Below, piece by piece: positions 1 through 10,656 of a DNA stretch of 64,000 bases (position 1 is the first letter of the stretch; each line of letters begins with the position of its first letter). The notes under the pieces were generated by a model. That model was not told where the DNA came from and made no database searches. It saw nothing but the letters and a program-made list of their open reading frames with translations. The position numbers and the translations under genes are program-made. Source of the DNA: Rhodanobacter lindaniclasticus (GTDB lineage Bacteria; Pseudomonadota; Gammaproteobacteria; Xanthomonadales; Rhodanobacteraceae); contig NZ_MWIO01000008.1 in assembly GCF_004799035.1 (NCBI RefSeq), forward strand, positions 38,585 through 102,584. Reading direction: 5' to 3'.

Positions 1-43
1 CGGCGTTCCAGGCAAAGGCAAGCAAGGGTTGCACGGTCATCAT
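1..43 (-). CDS. 5' end of an unidentified gene downstream of smc (partial)
   Basis: A start codon pair (ATG ATG) lies 8 bases after the smc stop, preceded by an AAGGA Shine-Dalgarno overlapping that stop. The frame runs open off the window edge and reads MMTVQPLLAFAWNA. Fourteen residues are too few to identify it. In related genomes zipA commonly follows smc, but this N terminus is not clearly ZipA-like, so no product is assigned. Confidence 0.4.
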   Translation of the reverse strand, partial: MMTVQPLLAFAWNA

Positions 44-51
44 CGGTTCCT

Positions 52-3000
52 TCAGGCAGCTCCCGCCAGTTTAGCCGCTTCGGCCAGATCCACCTGCACC
101 AGCCGTGACACGCCGGGCTCGCGCATGGTCACGCCGCACAGCTGGGTGGCGGCTTCCATGGTGGCCTTGTTGTGGCTGATGAAGATGAACTGCACGTGTT
201 CGCTCATCTCGCTCACCAGACTGGAGAAGCGGCCCACGTTGGCCTCGTCCAGCGGTGCGTCGACCTCGTCGAGCAGGCAGAACGGCGCGGGGTTGAGGCC
301 GAAGATGGCGAACACCAGCGACACCGCGGTCAGCGCCTTCTCGCCGCCGGACAGCAGCGAGATGTTGGAGGGTCGCTTGCCCGGCGGACGCGCCATGATC
401 GTCACGCCGGTGTTGAGCAGATCGTCGCCGGTCAGTTCCAGGTAGGCATGGCCGCCGCCGAACAGGCGCGGGAACAGTTCCTGCACGCCGGCGTTGACCT
501 TGTCGAAGGTTTCCTTGAAACGCTGGCGGGTCTCGCGGTCGATCTTCTTGATCGCGCCTTCCAGCGTCGCCATCGCGTCGACCAGGTCGGTGAGCTGGTT
601 GTCGAGGTAGGTCTTGCGCTCGCTCTGCTCGGCGTGTTCCTGGATCGCGGCCAGGTTGACCGGCTCCAGCCGGATGATCTTGTGACCAAGCTCGGCCAGC
701 TGTGTGCGCCACTGGTCGGCATCGATGTCGTCGGCCAGCTCGGCCAGCAGGGGCTCCAGCTCCAGCCCCGACGCGGTGATTGCCTCGGCCAGTTGTTCGG
801 CACGCAGCTGCAGCGCCTGCGCGGCGAGGCGTTTTTGCGAAAGGCCTTCGCGCAGGGCCGCCAGATCCTGTTCGGCCAGGTGGCGTTCCTGTTCGAGCTT
901 GCGGAACTCGAGGTCGCAATCTTCCAGCGCGCGACGCGCTTCGACCAGTTGCTTGTCGACCAGCAGGCGCTGGTCCAGATAGGCTTGGCGCTCGGCTTCC
1001 AGTTCGGCGATCGGGTCGGAGCCGGCAGCAAGCTGCTCGGCGATTTCGCTGCGGCGCGCCTCGATCTGGCGCAACTGGGCATCCATGCGCCCCAATGCCT
1101 GTTCCAGCGAGTGCAGCGACGAGCGCTTGGACTCCAGCGAGAGCGCGAGCGCGTGGGATTGATCGGCTGCCTCGCGCGCATTCATGCGCGCTTCCTCGCG
1201 TGCCTCGAGCAGGCCGCGTCGCTCGTTTTCCAGCTCGCGGCGCTGGTCTTCCAGATCGCCCATCAGGCCGACCGATTCATCCAGCCGGGCGCGGGCCTCG
1301 CGGGTCTGGGTCTGCAATTCGTCGAGCTGGGCGGCCAGGTCAGCCAGTTCGCCGCTGACCTTCTCGGCGCGGGCCCGCGCGGTTTCCAGCTTGCCGCGAT
1401 GACTCTGCAACTGGCCGGCCAGTTCGGACTGGCGGCGGTGCGCGTTGTACAGCTCGCGCTGGGCGTCGTCGCGTGCGCGCTCGGTTTCGAACTTGTTGGT
1501 GCGCAGGGCCTCGAGCCGCTCGCCCGCCTCTTCCAGTTGCGCCTCCAGCGTGGCGATCTGTTCGGCCAGCGTGCGCAATTCGCGCTCGCGCGCCAGCACG
1601 CCGACCTGGCTGCCTTGTGCCCGGCGCACGCGGGCCCAGCCGGGGCCCAGCCACTCGCCGCTGCGCGTCATCACCGACTGGTACGGCGCCAGTGCGGCCA
1701 GCGAAACCACCTGCCGGTGCGCGTCGTCCAGCGATTCGGCGGTGAGCACATGGCCGAGGATGGCCATGGCCGCGGCGGGACCGCGCACGTGCGCGGCCAG
1801 TGTGCCGGCGGCGCCGGCGCCACCTTCGACGGCATCGAGCAAGGCGACGTCGGCGTTGTCGAGTGCCGTGAACTCGGCGGCCAGCGCGTGCGACCCTTCC
1901 ACCAGCACGCTGTCGAGGAAGCCGCTCAAGGCGGTTTCGACGGCGGTTTCCCAACCGTTCTCGACCTGCAGCGATTCACCGAGGCGGCGCGACGCGGTCA
2001 GGCCGAGGCGGGCCAGCCAGCTGCTGGCGGCGTTCTCTTCCTGGCCGAGCGCGGCATGCTGCAGCGCTTCCAGCGAGGCCTGCCGGCCACGCGCGGTCTG
2101 CAGTTGCTGGCGTATCTCGTTGAGCGAGGACAACACCTGGCGTTCTTCTTCCTGCACCTTTTCGTGCCGGGACTTGTGCTGGTCGAGCAGGCTGCCCAGG
2201 GTTTCCACACGCTCGCGCTGGGTGTCGTGCTCGCCGTGCAGCTGTTCGCCGGCGGCGGTCAGGGCGACCATGTCGGTGGCCTTCTGCTCGGCTTCCAGTG
2301 CTTCACGGCGGCGCGCCAGGTCGATGCCCTGGCGGTCCAGGTAATTGAGCTTGGTACGCTCCACCTCGGCAGCACGGTTGGACTCGCCTGCGTTGCGGGT
2401 ATGGCCATCCCAGCGCTGCTGCCAGTCGGCCAGCTTCGCCTCGGTGCTGCGCTGGGCTTCGGCGGTGTCCTCCTGCAGCTGGTGCAGCGCCTCGAGTTTC
2501 GGTTCGCCTTCGGCCAGCGCCATGCGCAAGGTTTCGATCTGCTCGCGATCGGTGGCGATGTGCGCGGCCAGCTCGGCGTGCTCGCGTTCGCTGTCGGCAT
2601 GGGCGCGCTGCAGGCGCTCGGCGCTCTCCTTGTTGTGGCGTACCTGCTGCTCGACGCGGGCGATCTCGGCGCCGACCTTGTACACGTCGGCCTGTACCGC
2701 GTTGAGGTGCTCGCTGGCGTCGGTGTGACGCTCGCGCATGCTTTCGATGCGCGCCTCGATCTCGCGCTGGCGGGCCAGCTGCTTCTCGATCTCGATCTCG
2801 GCCGCGGACAGGCCGGCGCCTTCGCCGTCGTGCTGGCTCTTGAGACCGCGGTATTCGAGCGCGCGCAGTTCGGCTTCCTTGCGGGTCTGCTCTTCCTTCA
2901 GCGCCTTCCAGCGTTCGGCGGCGCGGGCCTGGCGGTTCAGGTGTTCGAGCTGCTTGTCGACCTCGTCGCGCACGTCACGCACGCGGTCGAGGTTTTCGCG

Positions 3001-3561
3001 GGTCGCCTTGATGCGGCTTTCGGTTTCCTTGCGCCGCTCCTTGTACTTGGAGATGCCGGCGGCTTCTTCCAGATGCGTGCGCAGTTCTTCCGGGTGCGCC
3101 TCGATGATCTGGCTGATCATGCCCTGCTCGATGATCGAGTAGCTGCGCGGGCCCAGGCCGGTGCCGAGGAACAGGTCGGTGATGTCGCGGCGGCGGCAGC
3201 GCGCGCCGTTGAGATAGTAGGAAGACTGGCCGTCGCGGGTGACCTGGCGCTTTACCGAGATCTCGGCGTATTGCCCGTACTCGCCCTGCACCGAACCGTC
3301 GGCATTGTCGAAGATCAGTTCGACCGTGGCCTGCCCCACCGGCTTGCGCGTGTTGGAGCCGGAGAAGATCACGTCGGTCAGCGAATCGCCGCGCAGGCGG
3401 CTGGCCGCGCTCTCGCCCATCACCCAGCGGATCGCGTCGATGATGTTGGATTTGCCGCAGCCGTTGGGGCCGACGACGCCGATCATGTTGCTCGGCAGGT
3501 GCAGGGTGGTCGGGTCCACGAAGGACTTGAAACCGGCGAGTTTGATGGTGCTCAGGCGCAT
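52..3561 (-). CDS. smc: chromosome segregation protein SMC
   Basis: SMC ATPase of 1169 residues, which organises and segregates the chromosome as a dimer with ScpA/ScpB. The N-terminal head has the Walker A motif GPNGCGKS at residues 31-38. Two long coiled-coil stretches, rich in Glu, Arg, Ala and Leu, run from about 165 to 500 and 660 to 1000. They flank a hinge region at about 510-655. The C-terminal head has the ABC signature LSGGEKALTA at 1070-1079 and Walker B CLLDE at 1095-1099. Length and domain order match full-length bacterial SMC. The ATG at 3561 precedes the conserved MRLSTIKLAGFKSF opening. Confidence 0.97.
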   Translation of the reverse strand: MRLSTIKLAGFKSFVDPTTLHLPSNMIGVVGPNGCGKSNIIDAIRWVMGESAASRLRGDSLTDVIFSGSNTRKPVGQATVELIFDNADGSVQGEYGQYAEISVKRQVTRDGQSSYYLNGARCRRRDITDLFLGTGLGPRSYSIIEQGMISQIIEAHPEELRTHLEEAAGISKYKERRKETESRIKATRENLDRVRDVRDEVDKQLEHLNRQARAAERWKALKEEQTRKEAELRALEYRGLKSQHDGEGAGLSAAEIEIEKQLARQREIEARIESMRERHTDASEHLNAVQADVYKVGAEIARVEQQVRHNKESAERLQRAHADSEREHAELAAHIATDREQIETLRMALAEGEPKLEALHQLQEDTAEAQRSTEAKLADWQQRWDGHTRNAGESNRAAEVERTKLNYLDRQGIDLARRREALEAEQKATDMVALTAAGEQLHGEHDTQRERVETLGSLLDQHKSRHEKVQEEERQVLSSLNEIRQQLQTARGRQASLEALQHAALGQEENAASSWLARLGLTASRRLGESLQVENGWETAVETALSGFLDSVLVEGSHALAAEFTALDNADVALLDAVEGGAGAAGTLAAHVRGPAAAMAILGHVLTAESLDDAHRQVVSLAALAPYQSVMTRSGEWLGPGWARVRRAQGSQVGVLARERELRTLAEQIATLEAQLEEAGERLEALRTNKFETERARDDAQRELYNAHRRQSELAGQLQSHRGKLETARARAEKVSGELADLAAQLDELQTQTREARARLDESVGLMGDLEDQRRELENERRGLLEAREEARMNAREAADQSHALALSLESKRSSLHSLEQALGRMDAQLRQIEARRSEIAEQLAAGSDPIAELEAERQAYLDQRLLVDKQLVEARRALEDCDLEFRKLEQERHLAEQDLAALREGLSQKRLAAQALQLRAEQLAEAITASGLELEPLLAELADDIDADQWRTQLAELGHKIIRLEPVNLAAIQEHAEQSERKTYLDNQLTDLVDAMATLEGAIKKIDRETRQRFKETFDKVNAGVQELFPRLFGGGHAYLELTGDDLLNTGVTIMARPPGKRPSNISLLSGGEKALTAVSLVFAIFGLNPAPFCLLDEVDAPLDEANVGRFSSLVSEMSEHVQFIFISHNKATMEAATQLCGVTMREPGVSRLVQVDLAEAAKLAGAA

Positions 3562-3695
3562 GCAGTGTTCAACGGGTCAGCGGTAATGCCCGTGCAGCCG
3601 GGCGACAAGGCACTGTGCCAAACGCGGAGCGGCGCTGCAACGCGTTCCGGCGTGAAGTATTGGTTCAGGATATCAATCCAACTTATTGTTTTTAG

Positions 3696-3953
3696 TCACT
3701 TGCTCGTGGCATCGATCGACAGCGCATGTATCCCGTTGTCCATCAGGCCGTCCAGCGCGGCGTAAACCAGGCGGTGGCGGCGGATCGGCAGCAACCCGGC
3801 GAAGGCCGCGCTGACGATGCGCACGTGGAAATGCCCCTTGCCCTCGCCGGCGTGGCCGGCATGCAGGTGGCCCTCGTCGACGATCTCCAGCTCGGTCGGC
3901 GCCAGGGCCCGGGTCAGCCGCTGGCGGATCTGCTCGACCATCGCTTCGCTCAT
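3696..3953 (-). CDS. bolA: BolA family protein
   Basis: An 85-residue BolA-fold protein. BolA proteins partner monothiol glutaredoxins in iron-sulfur/iron handling and have been linked to stress morphology. The BolA core is visible as [11 protein letters not shown] at 41-51 followed by RHRLVYAAL at 59-67, with a conserved His in each. The start chosen (MSEAMVEQ) overlaps the stop of the upstream YciI gene as ATGA, implying translational coupling. Whether it is the BolA or IbaG subtype is not settled here; the internal sequence favours BolA. Confidence 0.88.
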   Translation of the reverse strand: MSEAMVEQIRQRLTRALAPTELEIVDEGHLHAGHAGEGKGHFHVRIVSAAFAGLLPIRRHRLVYAALDGLMDNGIHALSIDATSK

Positions 3954-4252
3954 GCCGGCAGGGCCTTGCGGAACGGCTTGATCTGCACGTCGGCATAGAC
4001 ACCGGCGGCGACGTAGGGATCGGCGTCGGCCCAGGCGCGGGCCTCGACCAGCGACGGAAACTCGGCGAGGATCAGGCTGCCGCTGAAGCCGGCCGGGCCC
4101 GGATCCTCGGACTCGATCGCCGGGAATGCGCCGGCCACGAACAGGCGGCCCTCGTCCAGCAGCGCCTGCAGGCGCGCGATGTGCGCCGGCCGTGCGCCCT
4201 TGCGCTTCTCCAGCGAGTCGGCGACGTCCGTTCCGAGGATGGCAAACCACAT
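3950..4252 (-). CDS. YciI family protein
   Basis: A 100-residue protein of the YciI/DGPF-like alpha-beta barrel superfamily, close in length to E. coli YciI (98 aa). It opens MWFAILGTD, has the conserved RPAHIARL segment with a His near residue 22, and ends with the DPYVAAGVY motif seen in YciI. The biochemical role of the family is poorly defined. The open frame extends upstream, but the ATG at 4252 starts exactly at the family N terminus. It is coupled to bolA by a 4-base overlap, as yciI-like and bolA genes often are in Xanthomonadales. Confidence 0.85.
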   Translation of the reverse strand: MWFAILGTDVADSLEKRKGARPAHIARLQALLDEGRLFVAGAFPAIESEDPGPAGFSGSLILAEFPSLVEARAWADADPYVAAGVYADVQIKPFRKALPA

Positions 4253-4303
4253 GGCGCAGGCTCCGGGCTTTTGCGAAACCGCAAGTTTAACCCACGCCAC
4301 CCC

Positions 4304-4794
4304 TCAGGCGTTCCGCGCGGCCTCGGCCAGCCGGGCGGTGTCGACACGCACGAAGACCGAATCGCCCACCGCGGTGAGCACCTCGCCCGCATAGACTTCG
4401 CACAGCACGCGCGTCTTGCGCCCGACGTCGCCCTCGACGCGCGCCTTCAGCGTCAGCGGCACGTCCATCGGCGTGGGCTTGAGGAACTTGATGCCGAGGC
4501 TGCCGGTGACGCAGTCGATGCGCGGCTTGCTGTCCGGCGCGCGGTGTTCGGCGCGGTAGTGGTAGGCCATCGCCGTCCAGTTGGAATGGCAGTCCACCAG
4601 CATCGCGATCAGGCCGCCGTAGACCAGCCCCGGCCAGCCGTGGAAATCCGCCCCCGGCAGGTGCGTGCTGACCACGTGCACGCCGTCCTCGTGCCAGTGG
4701 CTCTTGATGTGCAGCCCGCGCGGATGGGCGCTGCCGCAGCCGTAGCACACGCCGTCGGGCGCGGCCAGATCCTGCAGCGCGGGCACGTCGACGC

Positions 4795-4798
<4 letters not shown>
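4304..4798 (-). CDS. PaaI/hotdog-fold thioesterase family protein
   Basis: A 164-residue single hotdog domain, the fold used by acyl-CoA thioesterases. The segment [17 protein letters not shown] (about 54-70) is the central hotdog helix, with G-x-V-x-GG and an acidic residue. An N-terminal [12 protein letters not shown] segment with two Cys is common in this subgroup. The substrate cannot be read from sequence. The start is a GTG that overlaps the lysS stop (GTGA), so it is probably translated from the prfB-lysS message. Confidence 0.8.
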
Positions 4799-6312
<1,514 letters not shown>

Positions 6313-6373
6313 GGATGGTTCCGTGGCTGCCAGCGTGCGCTGGACAGCGAGTGTCTCGTGGATGGGGCGGCGC

Positions 6374-6700
6374 TCAATTGCCCTTGTCGAAAATCTGCTT
6401 GACGCCGCGCTTGGTGGCATCCCAGCCCTCGCGCGCACCGTGGCCGACGGCGATGCCGGCCTTCTTTGCGCCATGGCCGATGCCGGTGCCCGCCTCTTTC
6501 GCGCCGTGGCCGATCTTCCTGGCCACATGCCTGGTCGCGTGGCCGACATCGCGGGCGCCGTCGGCGACGCCGTGGCCGACCGCCTTCGCGTCCTGCTTGA
6601 TGCCCTGGCCGGCACTGCCCTGCTGCGACTGCGCTGTCGCGCCGAACGCCGTCAGCGCAGCGAAGGCGATCAGGAGGGTGCCGATCTTCTTGCTGTTCAT
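6374..6700 (-). CDS. small exported Gly/His/Ala/Lys-repeat protein
   Basis: A 108-residue protein with a clear signal peptide (MNSKK, then a hydrophobic core [15 protein letters not shown], with likely cleavage after ATA or TAQ). The mature part is built from a degenerate 11-residue repeat around GHG(A/V): [55 protein letters not shown]. It is strongly basic and predicted amphipathic. I do not recognise a family with a known function. GAGGTG sits 6 bases before the ATG at 6700, which is preferred over an upstream GTG. It lies between prfB and lysS. Confidence 0.75.
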   Translation of the reverse strand: MNSKKIGTLLIAFAALTAFGATAQSQQGSAGQGIKQDAKAVGHGVADGARDVGHATRHVARKIGHGAKEAGTGIGHGAKKAGIAVGHGAREGWDATKRGVKQIFDKGN

Positions 6701-6742
6701 GCGGGTCACCTCGTCAGTGAGCGGGTCGAAGGGAATCCGGTG

Positions 6743-7868
6743 TCAGGCGTCGATGCGCTTGGCGCCGGCTTCGAGACCGGATTTCAGGCTGGCCTCGATG
6801 AACTCGTCGAGATCGCCGTCGAGTACCTTCTGCGTATCCGACCGCTCGATGCCGGTGCGCAGATCCTTGATGCGGCTCTGGTCCAGCACGTAGTTGCGGA
6901 TCTGGCTGCCCCAGCCGATGTCGGACTTGGTGGCTTCCAATGCATCCCGCTCGGCATTGCGCTTCTGCACTTCCAGCTCGTACAGCTTGGCGGCCAGCAT
7001 CTTCATCGCACGGTCGCGGTTGGCGTGCTGGCTGCGCTCGGTCTGGCAGGCCACCACCGTATTGGTGGGCACGTGGGTGATGCGCACCGCCGACTCGGTC
7101 TTGTTGACGTGCTGGCCGCCGGCGCCCGACGAACGGTACACATCGGTCTTCAGGTCGGCCGGGTTGATGTCGATCTCGATGCTGTCGTCCACTTCCGGCG
7201 AAACGAACACCGAGGTGAAACTGGTGTGCCGGCGGTTGTCCGAATCGAACGGGCTCTTGCGCACCAGCCGGTGCACGCCGATCTCGGTCTTCAGCCAGCC
7301 GTAGGCATAGTCGCCCTCGACCCGGAAGGTGGCGGACTTGATGCCGGCCACGTCGCCGCCGCTGACTTCCATCAGCTCGACCTTCCAGCCGCGCGACTCG
7401 GCCCAACGCAGGTACATGCGCAGCAGCATCTCGGCCCAGTCCTGCGCCTCGGTGCCGCCGGCGCCGGCCTGGATGTCGACGAACGCGTTCATCGCATCCA
7501 TCTTGCCGGAGAACATGCGCTGGAACTCCAGTTTGCCGACCTGCGACTCCAGCTTGGCCAGGTCGTCGATCACCGACTGCGCGGTGTCGTCATCACCGTC
7601 GGCGACGGCCATCTCCAGCAGGTCACCGGCGTCGTCCAGGCCGGCAGTCAGCGTGTCGATGCCGTGGACGATGGTGTGCAATCGGGCGCGTTCGCGGCCC
7701 AGCTCCTGCGCGTTGGCCGGGTCGTCCCACACGGTGGGGCTCTCCAGTTCGCGGGTTACTTCTTCGAGGCGTTCGCGCTTGGTGGCGTAGTCAAAGATAC
7801 CCCCTAAGCGCTTCGACGCGGCCGCGAAGGTCGTCGATCTGCGCATGGACGGGATTGGTCTCGATCAT
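6743..7868 (-). CDS. prfB: peptide chain release factor 2 (programmed +1 frameshift)
   Basis: RF2 releases peptides at UGA and UAA. The complete product is 374 residues: 25 codons from the ATG at 7868 ([10 protein letters not shown]...ALRGYL), an in-frame UGA at 7793-7791, then a +1 shift into the 349-codon frame beginning [12 protein letters not shown]. The stop-recognition tripeptide SPF (in RKSPFDSDN) and the catalytic GGQ ([12 protein letters not shown]) are both present. Annotating only the long open frame would give a wrong N terminus. A TATTCT box preceded by TG at 7904-7899 is a possible promoter in the divergent spacer with the oxidase gene. Confidence 0.96.
7790..7805 (-). promoter_or_regulatory. 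RF2 autoregulatory +1 frameshift site
   Basis: Read on the minus strand the site is AGGGGG TAT CTT TGA C. It comprises an internal Shine-Dalgarno-like AGGGGG, a 3-base spacer, the slippery CTT and the UGA stop. This is the canonical RF2 recoding signal. When RF2 is scarce the ribosome pauses at UGA and slips forward one base to make full-length RF2. Confidence 0.95.
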
Positions 7869-7974
7869 CGTGAAATCTTGGTGGGAGGCAAGCACGCAAG
7901 AATACCAGAGGCGGCGCTGCCTTCGCGGCCTGGCGCACTACACTGGCCGCGTTTGTCCCCGAACGGAGCTGGCC

Positions 7975-9456
7975 ATGCCGATCGACCGCCGAGAATTCCT
8001 GAAACTGGGTGGTCTGACCCTGGCTGGCGCCGTGCCCGGGCTGCTCCAGGCCGGCGGCGCGCTGGCCATGCCGTCGCCGCTATCGCAGCGCCCTGCCGAC
8101 CACACGCTGCGCATCGGCCGCAGCCTGGTGGAGCTGGCACCCGACCACGTCGTGTCCACGCGTACCTACAACCGCCAGTTCCCCGGGCCGCTGTTGCGGC
8201 TGAAACAGGGCCGGCCGGTGCTGGTGGACATCCACAACGACACCGACACGCCCGAGCAACTGCACTGGCACGGGCAAACGCTGCCTGCCGCGGTGGATGG
8301 CGCCGCCGAAGAAGGTACGCCTTACATCCCGGCGCACGGCATGCGCCGGATAGGCTTCGTGCCCGGGCCGACGGGGCTGCGTTTCTATCACACGCATGTA
8401 CGCGCCGGCGCCGATCTCGACCTCGGCCAGTACGGCGGCCTGGTCGGCCCCGTGTACATCGAGCCACCGCACGAGTCCGGGGCCTGGGACCGCGAGGTGT
8501 TCCTGACCCTGAAGGAGTTCGATCCGTTCTTCAGCAAGGGCGGCGACATGGCGATGGATTTCCTGCAGCCGGACAGGCGCGACCCGGCCCTGCAGCAGCG
8601 CGGCGAAACGGCGATGAAGGCCTCGCTGGCCGCTGGCGCGTCGCACGGGTATGAGGTCGGCTACCAGTCGTTCTCGATCAACGGCCGCATGCTCGGCCAC
8701 GGCGAGCCGATCCGCGTACGTGCCGGCGAGCGCGTGCTGCTGCACGTCATCAATGGCAGCGCCACCGAGATCCGCAGCCTGGCCCTGCCCGGCCACGCGT
8801 TCACGGTGCTGGCGTTGGACGGCAACCCGGTGCCGCACCCGGCGACGGTGCCGGTGTTGTGGCTGGGCACCGCCGAGCGCATTTCGGCCATCGTCGAGAT
8901 GACGCATCCGGGCGTGTGGATACTCGGTGACCTCGCCGATGACGACCGCACCCGCGGCATGGGCATCGTGGTCGAGTACGCTGGCCACGACGGCAAGCCG
9001 CAGTGGATCAAGCCGCCGCCGTTCCAGTGGGACTACCGCCGTTTCGCCTCGCCGGATGCGCCACCTCCGGCCACTCCCGACGAGACCATCGAGCTGACCT
9101 TCGCCAAGCGCAACGCCACCCTCCACGGCTTCAACCAGTGGACGATCAACGGCCAGCCGTTCGACATGCACTCGATGCAACCGAGGTTCCGCCTGCAGTA
9201 CGGCAAGCGCTACCGGCTGCGCATGCACAACGCCAGTGACGACATCCACCCGATGCACCTGCATCGGCACAGCTTCGAGATCACCCGCATCGTCGGCCAA
9301 CCCGTCGCCGGCGTAATCAAGGACGTGGCGATGCTGGGTGGCTACCAGAGCATGGACGTCGATTTCACCGCCGACCAGCGCGGTTTGTCGCTGCTCCACT
9401 GCCACATGCAGTTGCACATGGATTTCGGTTTCATGGCGTTGTTCGATTGCGCATGA
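7975..9456 (+). CDS. multicopper oxidase with Tat signal
   Basis: A 493-residue three-cupredoxin-domain copper oxidase, predicted exported in folded form by Tat (RREFLKLGG at residues 5-13, then a hydrophobic stretch and AxA-type site). All four copper motifs are seen: HWHG at 97-100, YHTH near 140, HPMHLHRHSF near 423-432, and HCHMQLHMDFGF at 475-486. The residue at the axial type 1 copper position is Phe (F486), not the Met typical of CueO. No Met-rich CueO-type insert is visible. Likely roles are oxidation of Cu(I), other metals or phenolics; the substrate is not determinable. A long open frame precedes the ATG at 7975, but the twin-Arg motif fixes the start. It overlaps chrA by 4 bases. 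Confidence 0.9.
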   Translation: MPIDRREFLKLGGLTLAGAVPGLLQAGGALAMPSPLSQRPADHTLRIGRSLVELAPDHVVSTRTYNRQFPGPLLRLKQGRPVLVDIHNDTDTPEQLHWHGQTLPAAVDGAAEEGTPYIPAHGMRRIGFVPGPTGLRFYHTHVRAGADLDLGQYGGLVGPVYIEPPHESGAWDREVFLTLKEFDPFFSKGGDMAMDFLQPDRRDPALQQRGETAMKASLAAGASHGYEVGYQSFSINGRMLGHGEPIRVRAGERVLLHVINGSATEIRSLALPGHAFTVLALDGNPVPHPATVPVLWLGTAERISAIVEMTHPGVWILGDLADDDRTRGMGIVVEYAGHDGKPQWIKPPPFQWDYRRFASPDAPPPATPDETIELTFAKRNATLHGFNQWTINGQPFDMHSMQPRFRLQYGKRYRLRMHNASDDIHPMHLHRHSFEITRIVGQPVAGVIKDVAMLGGYQSMDVDFTADQRGLSLLHCHMQLHMDFGFMALFDCA

Positions 9457-10652
9457 GCAACACGTCCGCGCCGGCAGGCTCTGTCCGGGAGGTACTGGCC
9501 GTCTTCCTGCGACTGGGCGCGTCCTCGTTCGGTGGGCCGATCGCGCACCTGGGCTATTTCCATCGCGAATTCGTCGAGCGACGGCGCTGGCTGGACGACG
9601 AGCGTTTCGGCCAGATGCTGGCGTTGTGCCAGTTCCTGCCGGGGCCGGCGAGCAGCCAGCTGGGCTTTTCCATCGGCTTGCTGCGGGCCGGCGGCTGGGG
9701 CGGCGTGGCGGCTTTCGTCGGCTTCACGCTGCCTTCGGCCTTGCTGATGTTTGCCTTCGCCGTGCTGAGCACGCATCTGTCCGGCGCACTTGGTCAGGCG
9801 GTGATCCACGGCCTGAAGCTGGTTGCCGTGGCGGTGGTCGCCCAAGGCCTGCTCGGCATGGCGCGCCGGCTCACGCCGGACCTGCCGCGCCTGCTGCTCG
9901 CCGCGCTCGCCGCCCTGCTGGTCACGATCGGCGGCAACGCGTGGATGCAACTGTTCGTGGTTGCGCTGGGAGCGCTGCTGGGTCCGTGGTTGTGCCGCTC
10001 GGTGACGGCGCATCCGGGTGGGCGCCTGCCGCTGCGGCATGGGCGACGCGGCGGCGCCGCCCTGTTGGCCGTGTTCGCCGGGTTGTTGCTGATCTCGCTG
10101 CTGCCGTGGTCCGGTGCGCCGGCATGGCCCCAGGTGACGGCGGGTTTCTACCGCGCCGGTGCGCTGGTGTTCGGCGGCGGCCACGTGGTGCTGCCCTTGC
10201 TGAAACAGACCGTGGTCGATCCGGGCTGGCTCGACGGCAACAGCTTCCTCGCCGGTTACGGTGCCGCCCAGGCGATGCCCGGCCCGATGTTCAGCCTCGC
10301 GGCATTTCTGGGCGAGCGCATCGGCATCGGACACGGCGGCGCGCTCGGCGCCACGGTCTGCCTGCTGGCGATCTTCCTGCCGGGGCTGCTGCTGGTTTCC
10401 GCCGCGCTGCCGTTCTGGCAGGCACTCGCCGCGCGCAATGATGCCGCACGTGTGCTGGCCGGCGTCAACGCCGCCGTGGTCGGCCTGCTCGCCGCTGCGT
10501 TGTACGACCCGGTGTGGACCAGCGCGGTGCATCGCCCGCTCGATGTCGTCGTTGCGCTGAGCGCCTTCGCCCTGCTCGCCCGGGCACGCTGGCCGGCGCT
10601 CGCCATCGTCGGATGGTGCGTGGCCGCTTCGCTGCTCACCGTGCTGCCTTGA
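9453..10652 (+). CDS. chrA: chromate transporter ChrA
   Basis: A 399-residue inner-membrane protein of the CHR family with two homologous halves of about 200 residues. Each half carries the family's proline-glycine signature: GASSFGGPIAHLGYF and LPGPASSQLGFS in the first, VFGGGHVVLPLLK and AMPGPMFSLAAFLG in the second. Long-chain CHR proteins export chromate. The ATG at 9453 overlaps the oxidase stop (ATGA), so the two genes are translationally coupled. The stop is only 4 bases from the convergent asnB stop, and no intrinsic terminator is visible between them. Confidence 0.92.
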   Translation: MSNTSAPAGSVREVLAVFLRLGASSFGGPIAHLGYFHREFVERRRWLDDERFGQMLALCQFLPGPASSQLGFSIGLLRAGGWGGVAAFVGFTLPSALLMFAFAVLSTHLSGALGQAVIHGLKLVAVAVVAQGLLGMARRLTPDLPRLLLAALAALLVTIGGNAWMQLFVVALGALLGPWLCRSVTAHPGGRLPLRHGRRGGAALLAVFAGLLLISLLPWSGAPAWPQVTAGFYRAGALVFGGGHVVLPLLKQTVVDPGWLDGNSFLAGYGAAQAMPGPMFSLAAFLGERIGIGHGGALGATVCLLAIFLPGLLLVSAALPFWQALAARNDAARVLAGVNAAVVGLLAAALYDPVWTSAVHRPLDVVVALSAFALLARARWPALAIVGWCVAASLLTVLP

Positions 10653-10656
10653 ATGT

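Noticed and set aside
172..3765. 1197-residue open frame antisense to smc
   Set aside because: Low-complexity Leu/Gly/Val/Gln translation typical of the reverse frame of a GC-rich coiled-coil gene; smc on the other strand has all motifs.
4253..4300. 16-residue N-terminal extension of the YciI protein
   Set aside because: The family begins at MWFAILG; the extension is not conserved in the family as I know it.
6313..6373. T-box or other leader for lysS
   Set aside because: Only about 60 bases lie upstream of the start, with no recognisable T-box sequence or terminator.
6743..7868. prfB frame break as a sequencing error or pseudogene
   Set aside because: The break is exactly the canonical RF2 recoding signal.
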